From the NCBI GenBank assembly GCA_023412195.1, contig JAEYNZ010000090.1, forward strand, positions 1-7,151: a DNA stretch of 7,151 nucleotides, written 5' to 3'. The translations under genes were made by a program, and so were the position numbers. This DNA comes from Bacteroidota bacterium (GTDB lineage: Bacteria; Bacteroidota; Bacteroidia; Bacteroidales; Prolixibacteraceae). This document shows, in pieces, positions 1-5,513 of this stretch (position 1 is the stretch's first letter; each line of letters starts with the position of its first letter). A model generated the notes under the pieces. It saw only the letters and a program-made list of their open reading frames with translations. It was not told where the DNA came from and searched no databases.

Positions 1-20
1 ATAAAAAGTTCGGTATTCAT
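1..20 (-). CDS. Possible start of a further gene, cut by the window edge
   Basis: On the minus strand, 24 bases beyond the stop of the flippase-like gene, an ATG at 20-18 opens a frame reading M-N-T-E-L-F before the window ends. A GGAG sequence lies about 8 bases upstream of this ATG, a better ribosome binding site than most genes here have. The position suggests a second gene in the same minus-strand operon. Six codons are too few to assign a product, and the frame could close just outside the window. Confidence 0.35.
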
Positions 21-44
21 TTTTGTTGCTCCATTTCTGTAATG

Positions 45-1088
45 TTAATCACTGCCCGCCACAGCCGAAGTTACTGTAATATTTCTCCGGTTGATGAACG
101 GTAGGATCAAAAGTGATATGATGCCTAATAAAATGATCATAACGGTCATGGAAGCATGTGCCACAAATGCAAAAATCACAGCATTTTCATTTGCCACTCC
201 ATACAAGGCAAGCGATTCAATGGCCATAAAATGCCATGCCCCGATTCCACCCTGCACAGGTGCCACCATTCCAAAACTTGCCAGAACAAAAGTAGTCAGT
301 GCTGCCACCGGGCCAAGGTTCGAAGTAAAGTCAAATGCAAAGAATACTGAGTACAGCATCAGGTAATAAAGAACCCAAATTGCAATGGAATGGAAAATGA
401 ACCAACCTTTCTGGTCGATCGATTTAATGGACACAAAACCTTCCTTCAGGTTGAGCAATACGCCCATTGCTTTTCTCCATACAAGGGTATGCTTCATGGC
501 TTTTCTGAATACAAAGGCTGCAATCACCAATCCTGCCAAAGCAATGATCAGGAACGGAGATGTAAAAAGGGCAATTACCTTTGATTCGATTTCCGGATTT
601 TCCCCCAGGAACCTCAGAACCTGGGCGAACTGTGAAACAACTACAATCAGAAGAAGAACAAGCAGCGATACCATATCAACAGCCCTTTCGGCAACCACTG
701 TTCCCAACAGTTTGGTAAATGAAATCTTCTCATGTCTTGCCAGCACACCGCACCTTGATATTTCTCCCATCCTGGGGAAAGCCAGGTTCATGAGGTAGCC
801 AACCATCACCGACAAAAAAGTATTGATAAAACGGGGTTTGTGGCTGACAGGCTTAATCATCAGACCCCACCTTATTGTGCGGCTTATGTGACTGAGTAAC
901 CCTATAACAAGTGAAACCCCTATCCAGAAGTATTTCACATCGTTTTTAAGTACCTGCTTAATTCTTTCTATATCCTGATCTTTATAAATCAGCCAGAATA
1001 TAAAACCTCCGATGGCTAAAAAAACCAGGAATTTAATGATTTTTAAAACGACCTTTTTCAATCTTCGAATGTTAAGCTGAATTGTCAA
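45..1088 (-). CDS. Flippase-like integral membrane protein, LPG synthase TM domain (UPF0104/YbhN-like)
   Basis: A 347-residue, very hydrophobic protein with about seven or eight membrane segments (roughly residues 16-35, 53-67, 85-105, 128-152, 172-194, 228-252, 258-276 and 303-330). It carries the family signature blocks: FPRMGE at 104-109 (the PRxGE motif), AERAVDM at 133-139, and PVQGGIGAWH at 277-286 in a late loop. This is the membrane half of MprF/AglD-type proteins, which in MprF moves aminoacylated lipids across the membrane. The soluble aminoacyl-transferase domain of MprF is absent, so 'lysylphosphatidylglycerol synthase' would overstate the function; a lipid or lipid-linked-sugar translocase is more likely, substrate unknown. 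The chosen start is TTG: no ATG lies in frame before residue 77, an in-frame TAA stands just upstream, and the first membrane segment needs this N-terminus. A second TTG at codon 10 is an alternative. The gene is divergent from rsmA and may be followed by another gene at the window edge. Confidence 0.93.
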   Translation of the reverse strand: MTIQLNIRRLKKVVLKIIKFLVFLAIGGFIFWLIYKDQDIERIKQVLKNDVKYFWIGVSLVIGLLSHISRTIRWGLMIKPVSHKPRFINTFLSVMVGYLMNLAFPRMGEISRCGVLARHEKISFTKLLGTVVAERAVDMVSLLVLLLIVVVSQFAQVLRFLGENPEIESKVIALFTSPFLIIALAGLVIAAFVFRKAMKHTLVWRKAMGVLLNLKEGFVSIKSIDQKGWFIFHSIAIWVLYYLMLYSVFFAFDFTSNLGPVAALTTFVLASFGMVAPVQGGIGAWHFMAIESLALYGVANENAVIFAFVAHASMTVMIILLGIISLLILPFINRRNITVTSAVAGSD

Positions 1089-1165
1089 CCTGAACTTTAT
1101 TACCTGAATTTTATTAATTTAGGATAAAGAAAAAATAAAGGACCTTTCAGCAGTTCAGTTGCCGA

Positions 1166-1173
1166 CAAAAATA
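1166..1173 (-). promoter_or_regulatory. Candidate -7 element for the minus-strand flippase-like gene
   Basis: Read on the minus strand this is TATTTTTG, which fits the Bacteroidota primary sigma factor -7 consensus TAnnTTTG. It lies about 78 bases upstream of the TTG start. No TTTG stands at the expected -33 distance, so the match rests on one element in an AT-rich region and could be chance. Confidence 0.25.
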
Positions 1174-1181
1174 TAAATTTG
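1174..1181 (+). promoter_or_regulatory. Candidate -7 element for rsmA-mgtE-protease
   Basis: TAAATTTG fits the Bacteroidota TAnnTTTG -7 consensus and lies 59 bases before the rsmA ATG. The expected -33 TTTG about 19 bases upstream is not present. It abuts the minus-strand candidate at 1166-1173, so the two would form back-to-back divergent promoters. Confidence 0.3.
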
Positions 1182-1240
1182 TTTTATTATAATAGCATGA
1201 GATTTAAGCAGGAAAGCCAAAATGGACAAAACATGCAGCA

Positions 1241-1996
1241 ATGAGTTTTGTCAGGCCGAAAAAGAATTTAGGTCAGCATTTTTTAAAAGACCGGAACATA
1301 GCCCATAAAATTGTTGACAGCCTGAGCCCCTCAGCACCCGATGTGCTGGAGGTGGGGCCCGGTACAGGTGTATTGACCGGTTTTTTGCTGGAGCGCCCGG
1401 AACTAAACTTGCACGTTATTGAGATCGACCGTGAATCGGTTGAATATCTTAAAAATAACTTCCCTGCTCTGGACGGGCGGATTCACTCCCACGATTTTTT
1501 AAAATGGGATGCTTCAGTGTTTCCCGGCAAGTTCAGTATCATAGGAAATTTCCCGTACAATATATCATCACAGATTTTTTTCAGGATTCTTGAATGGCGG
1601 AACCGGGTGCCTGAGGTGGTGGGGATGCTTCAGAAAGAGGTGGCTGAACGCATCAGTGCACCTCATGGAAGCAAAACCTATGGCATCCTCAGTGTTCTGA
1701 TCGGGGCTTTTTACCGTACCGAATATCTGTTTACAGTCTCCGAGCAGGTTTTTATCCCTCCCCCGAAAGTAAAATCAGCAGTTATAAGGCTCACCCGGAA
1801 TGAAACGGAACAATTGCCCTGTAACGAAAAACTGTTCTTTCAAGTTGTGAAGGCTGCTTTTAACAAGCGACGAAAGATGCTCCGGAATTCACTTGGGGAG
1901 TTACCCGTACCGGTGCCGGAACAGTTCGCCACCCTGCGGCCGGAGCAAATGTCAGTTGCAGATTTTATTGAATTGACAAAAATGATGGAAACCTGA
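1241..1996 (+). CDS. rsmA: 16S rRNA (adenine1518-N6/adenine1519-N6)-dimethyltransferase RsmA (KsgA)
   Basis: RsmA uses S-adenosylmethionine to dimethylate two adjacent adenines in the 3'-terminal helix 45 loop of 16S rRNA, a late step in small-subunit assembly in the cytoplasm. The 251-residue protein has all the family landmarks in order: the N-terminal KKNLGQHFL block (7-15), SAM motif I EVGPGTGVLT (37-46), the acidic EID (61-63) that binds the SAM ribose, HDFLKWD (84-90), the catalytic NFPYNIS motif (103-109), FIPPPKVKSAVI (171-182), and the C-terminal AFNKRRKMLRN block (206-216). The length is slightly below that of E. coli KsgA. ATG at 1241 is chosen because the conserved N-terminus begins nine codons later and the ATGs at 1222 and 1234 are out of frame. 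No clear Shine-Dalgarno is visible, as is common in this phylum. mgtE follows after 12 bp, so the two are probably co-transcribed. Confidence 0.98.
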   Translation: MSFVRPKKNLGQHFLKDRNIAHKIVDSLSPSAPDVLEVGPGTGVLTGFLLERPELNLHVIEIDRESVEYLKNNFPALDGRIHSHDFLKWDASVFPGKFSIIGNFPYNISSQIFFRILEWRNRVPEVVGMLQKEVAERISAPHGSKTYGILSVLIGAFYRTEYLFTVSEQVFIPPPKVKSAVIRLTRNETEQLPCNEKLFFQVVKAAFNKRRKMLRNSLGELPVPVPEQFATLRPEQMSVADFIELTKMMET

Positions 1997-2008
1997 AAAA
2001 AGAATCTT

Positions 2009-3367
2009 ATGGAATTTGAAATCACCCGTGAATATATCGACAGGTTAAAGGAACTTGTAGAGCACCATAACGACGATGAACTCAGAGCGACGATGGAGCC
2101 TCTGCATCCTGCCGACATCGCAGAGGTCATGGATGATCTCTCCATGGACGAGGCAAAATACATTTATCTTTTGCTGGATGGGGAGAAAGCATCGGATGTT
2201 TTAATTGAAATACCGGAACACGACAGGCGACGTTTCCTGAAAGTATTGCCACCCGAGCTGATTGCCAGTAAATTCATCGAGTACATGGATTCCGATGATG
2301 CTGCTGATATCCTTGCCGACATGGATGAAGACCTCAAGCAGGAGGTTCTGAAGGAAATCGAAGATACCGAACAGGCAGGCGATATTGTCGACCTGCTGGA
2401 ATATGAGGAAGACACTGCGGGCGGGATCATGGCAAAGGAGCTGGTTTCGGTAAATGAAAACTGGACTGTCGGAACCTGCCTGAAAGAAATCAGCCGGCAG
2501 GCTGAAGAGGTCGATGAAATCTACTACGTTTATGTTACCGACGACCAGGACAGGCTGAAGGGTGTACTTTCACTGAAGAAAATCATTCTCAATTCAACAA
2601 ATACCAAAATTTCAAACCTTTACGAACCTGATGTCATCAGCGTACGTACCAGCACCCGGCAGGAAGAGGTTGCCGAAATTATGGACAAGTACGACCTGGT
2701 TGCCGTTCCGGTTATTGATGACATCGGAAGACTAAAGGGACGAATTACCTTCGATGATGTTATAGATTTTGTTCGTGAAGAAGCAGAACGCGACTACCAG
2801 ATGATGGCGGGTATTGCAGGTGATGTGGAACCCGACGACCGCGCCTGGAAACTGATCAGGGCGCGCTTCCCGTGGCTTCTGATAGGACTTGTTGGAGGTA
2901 TTATGGGATCGCTGGTGCTGGGTAATTATGAAGCCGAACTGAACCACGTAACCGAACTTGCATTTTTCATTCCTCTAACAATGGCGATGGCAGGAAACGT
3001 AGGTGTCCAGTCATCCTCCATTGTGGTGCAAAGTATCGCCAGCGGGGTAAGGGATGTGGGTGCCACAGGAAAAAGGCTGGTGAAGGAACTGCTGATTGCC
3101 TTTGCTACTGCCTCCATTTTTGCTGTTCTGATATTCCTGTACAATTTTTTCGTTCAGGGCAATATGAACCTAACCTTGTCGGTTTCCATTTCACTGTTTA
3201 TTGTCATGTTGTATGCCTCTTTTTTTGGAACATTAATTCCACTATTTTTGCACAAGCTTAAAATCGATCCTGCACTTGCCACCGGGCCCTTTATCACAAC
3301 CATGAATGACATACTGGGTTTATTTATATACTTTATGATCGGAAAGATGTTTTTTGATTTTCTGTAG
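2009..3367 (+). CDS. mgtE: Magnesium transporter MgtE
   Basis: MgtE is a homodimeric Mg2+-selective channel of the inner membrane whose cytoplasmic domains sense intracellular Mg2+ and close the pore when it is plentiful. The 452-residue protein has the full architecture: an acidic helical N domain (about 1-130, with PLHPADIAEVM at 31-41 and EYEEDTAGGIM at 131-141 at its end), a CBS pair (about 142-255), the connecting plug helix including RDYQMMAG (261-268), and five membrane segments in roughly 285-452. The signature MAGNVGVQSSSIVVQ spans 327-341. The last membrane segment contains GPFITTMNDILG, with D434 in the position of the pore aspartate that coordinates Mg2+ in the Thermus protein. 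The many Asp and Glu residues in the N and CBS domains fit the Mg2+-sensing role. The gene starts 12 bp after rsmA, leaving no room for a Mg2+-sensing riboswitch, and ends 5 bp before the protease gene. Confidence 0.97.
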   Translation: MEFEITREYIDRLKELVEHHNDDELRATMEPLHPADIAEVMDDLSMDEAKYIYLLLDGEKASDVLIEIPEHDRRRFLKVLPPELIASKFIEYMDSDDAADILADMDEDLKQEVLKEIEDTEQAGDIVDLLEYEEDTAGGIMAKELVSVNENWTVGTCLKEISRQAEEVDEIYYVYVTDDQDRLKGVLSLKKIILNSTNTKISNLYEPDVISVRTSTRQEEVAEIMDKYDLVAVPVIDDIGRLKGRITFDDVIDFVREEAERDYQMMAGIAGDVEPDDRAWKLIRARFPWLLIGLVGGIMGSLVLGNYEAELNHVTELAFFIPLTMAMAGNVGVQSSSIVVQSIASGVRDVGATGKRLVKELLIAFATASIFAVLIFLYNFFVQGNMNLTLSVSISLFIVMLYASFFGTLIPLFLHKLKIDPALATGPFITTMNDILGLFIYFMIGKMFFDFL

Positions 3368-3372
3368 CTAAA

Positions 3373-3834
3373 ATGAGAAGGAAAGGGATACTCATCATCG
3401 GCAGAACAGACAAGGCCGACTTTTTGCAGCTCGAACTCGAAGGGATTACTGTAAAAGCGGATTCCGGTGCTTATACCTCCAGTTTTCATTGCCACCGGAT
3501 TGAACGGTTCATGAAAGAAGGGGAGGAATGGGTAAAATGCCGTTTCCTCGACCCGTTTCATCCTGCCTACCACGAAAAAGAGTTTGCATTTAAGGTGCAT
3601 AAAGTTCGCAGGGTCAGAAGTTCCAACGGATTGGTGGAGGAGCGTATTTCAATAAAAACAGGCATAAGATTATTCGGCTATACTTATAATATTGAACTGA
3701 CGTTAACTGAAAGGGCTGATATGAAGCATCCTGTTTTACTGGGCAGAAAGTTTCTTTCCCGCAGGTTTCTGATAGACACCTCACAAAAAAACCTTTCCTT
3801 TGAAGGCCGGATCATACAGGTGAAAGTTGTTTAA
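3373..3834 (+). CDS. RimK-associated retropepsin-like protease (PF05618 family, RimB-like; often annotated 'ATP-dependent zinc protease')
   Basis: A 153-residue soluble protein with no signal peptide. The family is recognised from KADSGAYTSSFH (28-39), where D30-S31-G32-A33 matches the D-[ST]-G-A catalytic signature of single-domain aspartic proteases; from VRSSNGLVEER (81-91); from MKHPVLLGRKFL (117-128); and from FLIDTS (132-137). No HExxH zinc motif or Walker ATP motif is present, so the common database name 'ATP-dependent zinc protease' is not supported by the sequence. Such proteins probably work as homodimers, each subunit giving one aspartate. In Pseudomonas a member called RimB is encoded with the S6-modifying ligase RimK. 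Here rimK lies downstream across a repeat-filled gap, which supports a role with RimK, perhaps trimming glutamate tails (inference). The ATG is only 5 bp past the mgtE stop, so translation probably follows mgtE on the same transcript. Confidence 0.9.
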   Translation: MRRKGILIIGRTDKADFLQLELEGITVKADSGAYTSSFHCHRIERFMKEGEEWVKCRFLDPFHPAYHEKEFAFKVHKVRRVRSSNGLVEERISIKTGIRLFGYTYNIELTLTERADMKHPVLLGRKFLSRRFLIDTSQKNLSFEGRIIQVKVV

Positions 3835-3892
3835 TATGCAGAAGTTTATCAGTAAGAGTAATTCTAACGCAGAAGTAAATTAGTTGGAGGAA

Positions 3893-3948
3893 AAGACACA
3901 AGATGATGAGACACTTAGCCTACCGGGCAGGCAGGCAAGTATCAAGAC
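3893..3948. repeat. Left outer inverted-repeat block (AAGACACAAGA ... AGTATCAAGAC)
   Basis: AAGACACAAGA at 3893-3903 is exactly inverted at 4444-4454, and AGTATCAAGAC at 3938-3948 is exactly inverted at 4450-4460 (its last ten bases also at 4465-4474). Between the two units lies ACCGGGCAGGCAGGC. Together with the right block it brackets both 108-bp elements, about 500 bp apart. A related unit with one mismatch sits at 4367-4377. Confidence 0.65.
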
Positions 3949-4014
3949 CTTTATTAAAGAGATTGTTAGCCCGAAGAAAAACAATATGAGAAATGCAATA
4001 TCAAATACTGAAAA

Positions 4015-4122
4015 ACGGCCCCCTAAATCCCCCGAAGGGGGCCTTCAAGACTGTGGAAGTCAGGACTGCTTAAGAGAGTCTTACCCCTCTCCGCCAGCTG
4101 GCTGAAGGATGGGAGGGGTCGT
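4015..4122 (+). repeat. 108-bp GC-rich intergenic repeat, copy 1
   Basis: It begins ACGGCCCCCTAAATCCCCCG and ends GGATGGGAGGGGTCGT. The first 40 bases differ from copy 2 at only three positions and the last 17 are identical, while the middle diverges freely. The ends are near inverse complements (ACGGCCCC against GGGGTCGT, one mismatch). Inside are a hairpin CCCCC-GAA-GGGGG (4029-4041) and a palindrome GCCAGCTGGC (4093-4102) in the place of the right-hand hairpin of copy 2. This matches the style of REP/MITE-like elements common between Bacteroidota genes. No target-site duplication is evident. Confidence 0.85.
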
Positions 4123-4216
4123 GAGAAAGACTATTACAAAATAGACGAGAAGGCACAAGTTCCTCACTAATAAGAATTATAGCCCTATGAAAAATAATAT
4201 GGAAAATAAAACACGT

Positions 4217-4324
4217 ACGACCCCCTAAATCCCCCGAAGGGGGACTTCAGGACTGTGCTAGTTTGGCAGGATCCTGCTACAGGGCGTCCTACTCCTCCCC
4301 CTGGGGGAGGATGGGAGGGGTCGT
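4217..4324 (+). repeat. 108-bp GC-rich intergenic repeat, copy 2
   Basis: Same length and orientation as copy 1, starting 202 bp after it. It begins ACGACCCCCTAAATCCCCCG and ends GGATGGGAGGGGTCGT. The outer eight bases, ACGACCCC and GGGGTCGT, are perfect inverse complements. It folds into two strong hairpins: CCCCC-GAA-GGGGG at 4231-4243 and CCTCCCC-CTG-GGGGAGG at 4294-4310. No coding capacity and no obvious target duplication. Confidence 0.85.
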
Positions 4325-4443
4325 TAGCAACAAAGTGTGGCTAATTGAAAGTGATTATTACATATAAGTATCAACACTTGATTCTATTCAAAATTAATAA
4401 AACCAGTTAATGAAAATATCATGTGAACTTCCCTGTAATCCTG

Positions 4444-4474
4444 TCTTGTGTCTTGATACTATAAGTCTTGATAC
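4444..4474. repeat. Right outer inverted-repeat block (TCTTGTGTCTTGATACT ... GTCTTGATAC)
   Basis: It contains TCTTGTGTCTT (4444-4454), the exact inverse complement of 3893-3903, overlapping GTCTTGATACT (4450-4460), the exact inverse complement of 3938-3948. A second GTCTTGATAC follows at 4465-4474, making a direct repeat with a 15-base period. It ends 42 bases before the rimK start codon, so it would lie in the rimK leader or promoter. Confidence 0.65.
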
Positions 4475-4516
4475 CCAGGATTTTTTCCCAATTTAGAACG
4501 ATTATTAAAAAGCAGA

Positions 4517-5389
4517 ATGAAAATTGCAATATTATCGAGAAACCCTAACCTTTACTCAACACGGCGACTGGTTGAAGCAGGTCAGCAAAGGAAACATGAA
4601 GTGCTGATTGTTGACCATACCAAATGCGACCTGATCATCGAGAAGAAAAACCCTGTGATCATTTACAGGGGGAAAAAACTTGAAAATGTGGATGCGGTAA
4701 TCCCCCGTATCGGGGCCTCAGTTACATTTTACGGTACGGCGGTGGTCAGGCAATTTGAAATGATGAAGGTTTTTACCTCCATCGAATCGCAGGCATTATT
4801 ACGTTCAAGGGATAAGCTCCGTAGCCTCCAGATCCTTTCAAGGGCCGGACTGGGACTGCCAAAAACTGTTTTTACAAACTACTCACGAAATGTGAAAGAG
4901 ATCGTGAAAGCGGCAGGCGGTGCACCCGTTGTAGTAAAACTTCTTGAAGGTACACAGGGCCTTGGTGTGGTGCTGGCTGAAACCGATAATGCCGCTGAAT
5001 CTGTTATCGATGCTTTTAACGGTTTAAAAGTAAGGGTGATTGTACAGGAATTCGTTGCAGAAGCCAAGGGTGCTGATATCCGTGCATTTGTAGTGGATGG
5101 TGTGGTGGTTGGAGCCATGAAACGGCAGGCGAAAAAAGGGGAGTTCCGTTCGAACCTCCACCGTGGAGGCACTGCTATGGTGATCGACCTGACTGAGGAG
5201 GAGGAAAATGCTGCACTGAAAGCTGCACGCGTTATGGGACTCGGAATCTGTGGCGTCGACATGCTCCAGTCAGACCACGGGCCACTTATTCTTGAAGTGA
5301 ACTCTTCACCCGGTCTGGAAGGCATAGAAAAAGCTACAGGGAAAAATATTGCAAAGAGCATCATCAGGTATGTTGAACGCCATGTATGA
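4517..5389 (+). CDS. rimK: Ribosomal protein S6--L-glutamate ligase RimK
   Basis: RimK is an ATP-grasp ligase that adds glutamate residues to the C-terminus of ribosomal protein S6 in E. coli and can make poly-glutamate chains. The 290-residue protein aligns from residue 1 (MKIAILSR) with E. coli RimK as I remember it, and lacks only the last ten or so residues of that protein. The N-terminal domain holds DAVIPRIGASVTFYGTAVVRQFEM (59-82, in part). The ATP-grasp domain has K100 and K141, the glycine-rich loop EGTQGLGVV (144-152), QEF (177-179), ADIRAF (186-191), RSNLHRGG (211-218), and the Mg2+ ligands D248, E260 and N262 in the same positions as in E. coli. The active site appears complete. 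The ATG follows an A-rich leader without a strong Shine-Dalgarno. The gene is separated from the protease gene by the repeat region and from the hydrolase by 124 bp. The substrate here is assumed to be S6; rpsF is not in the window. Confidence 0.97.
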   Translation: MKIAILSRNPNLYSTRRLVEAGQQRKHEVLIVDHTKCDLIIEKKNPVIIYRGKKLENVDAVIPRIGASVTFYGTAVVRQFEMMKVFTSIESQALLRSRDKLRSLQILSRAGLGLPKTVFTNYSRNVKEIVKAAGGAPVVVKLLEGTQGLGVVLAETDNAAESVIDAFNGLKVRVIVQEFVAEAKGADIRAFVVDGVVVGAMKRQAKKGEFRSNLHRGGTAMVIDLTEEEENAALKAARVMGLGICGVDMLQSDHGPLILEVNSSPGLEGIEKATGKNIAKSIIRYVERHV

Positions 5390-5397
5390 ACATTTTA

Positions 5398-5412
5398 TGT
5401 TCCGGTGGAACA
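5398..5412 (+). terminator. Weak hairpin after rimK, possible attenuator or terminator
   Basis: TGTTCC-GGT-GGAACA forms a perfect six-pair stem nine bases after the rimK stop codon, followed at 5416-5419 by TTTT. The stem is short and the T run is brief and offset, so efficient termination is doubtful. The rest of the 124-bp gap before the next gene is AT-rich, with no recognised promoter. Confidence 0.2.
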
Positions 5413-5513
5413 AGGTTTTAAAAATAATCCTTAATTTTCCCTCTGCTAATTGGCCAGGTATATATCCTGTGCGGGCATCTGTTTCAATTAAACATTAAAC
5501 TATTCTATAACAG

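Larger units (their letters stand above)
3835..4516. other. 682-bp gene-free, repeat-filled region between the protease gene and rimK
   Basis: No frame here resembles a protein. The only sizeable one (3884-4105) starts at TTG and reads straight into a repeat. The region holds, in order: a short repeat AAGACACAAGA, a GC-rich stretch ACCGGGCAGGCAGGC, a GTATCAAGAC unit, two 108-bp GC-rich elements with inverted ends, an AT-rich stretch with a degenerate AGTATCAACAC unit (4367-4377), and the inverse of the first repeats (4444-4474). The last 40 bases before rimK are AT-rich. I saw no exact TAnnTTTG match on the plus strand upstream of rimK. Confidence 0.85.

Noticed and set aside
385..798. Open frame of 137 codons on the plus strand inside the flippase-like gene
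   Set aside because: It is antisense to a gene with clear membrane segments and family motifs; its translation shows no domain.
1997..2008. Mg2+-sensing leader or riboswitch before mgtE
   Set aside because: Only 12 bases separate rsmA and mgtE, too few for any structured leader; control of MgtE is more likely through its own cytoplasmic Mg2+-sensing domains.
3154..3600. Minus-strand open frame of 148 codons across the mgtE/protease junction
   Set aside because: It overlaps two well-supported plus-strand genes and has no recognisable features.
4029..4041. GC-rich hairpin CCCCC-GAA-GGGGG as a rho-independent terminator for the protease gene
   Set aside because: It is about 195 bases past the stop codon, no T run follows on either strand, and the same hairpin recurs in copy 2 as part of the repeat.
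3884..4105. Open frame of 73 codons in the gap between the protease gene and rimK
   Set aside because: It starts at TTG, its C-terminal half is the translation of the 108-bp repeat, and its composition and content resemble no protein family.
4015..4324. The pair of repeats as a CRISPR array
   Set aside because: Only two units of 108 bp, with conserved ends and variable cores, no regular spacers and no cas genes nearby.
4879..5364. Long open frame (161 codons) antisense to rimK
   Set aside because: It lies wholly within rimK on the opposite strand, has low-complexity Ser/Thr/Ala/Pro composition typical of a shadow frame, and shows no recognisable motif.
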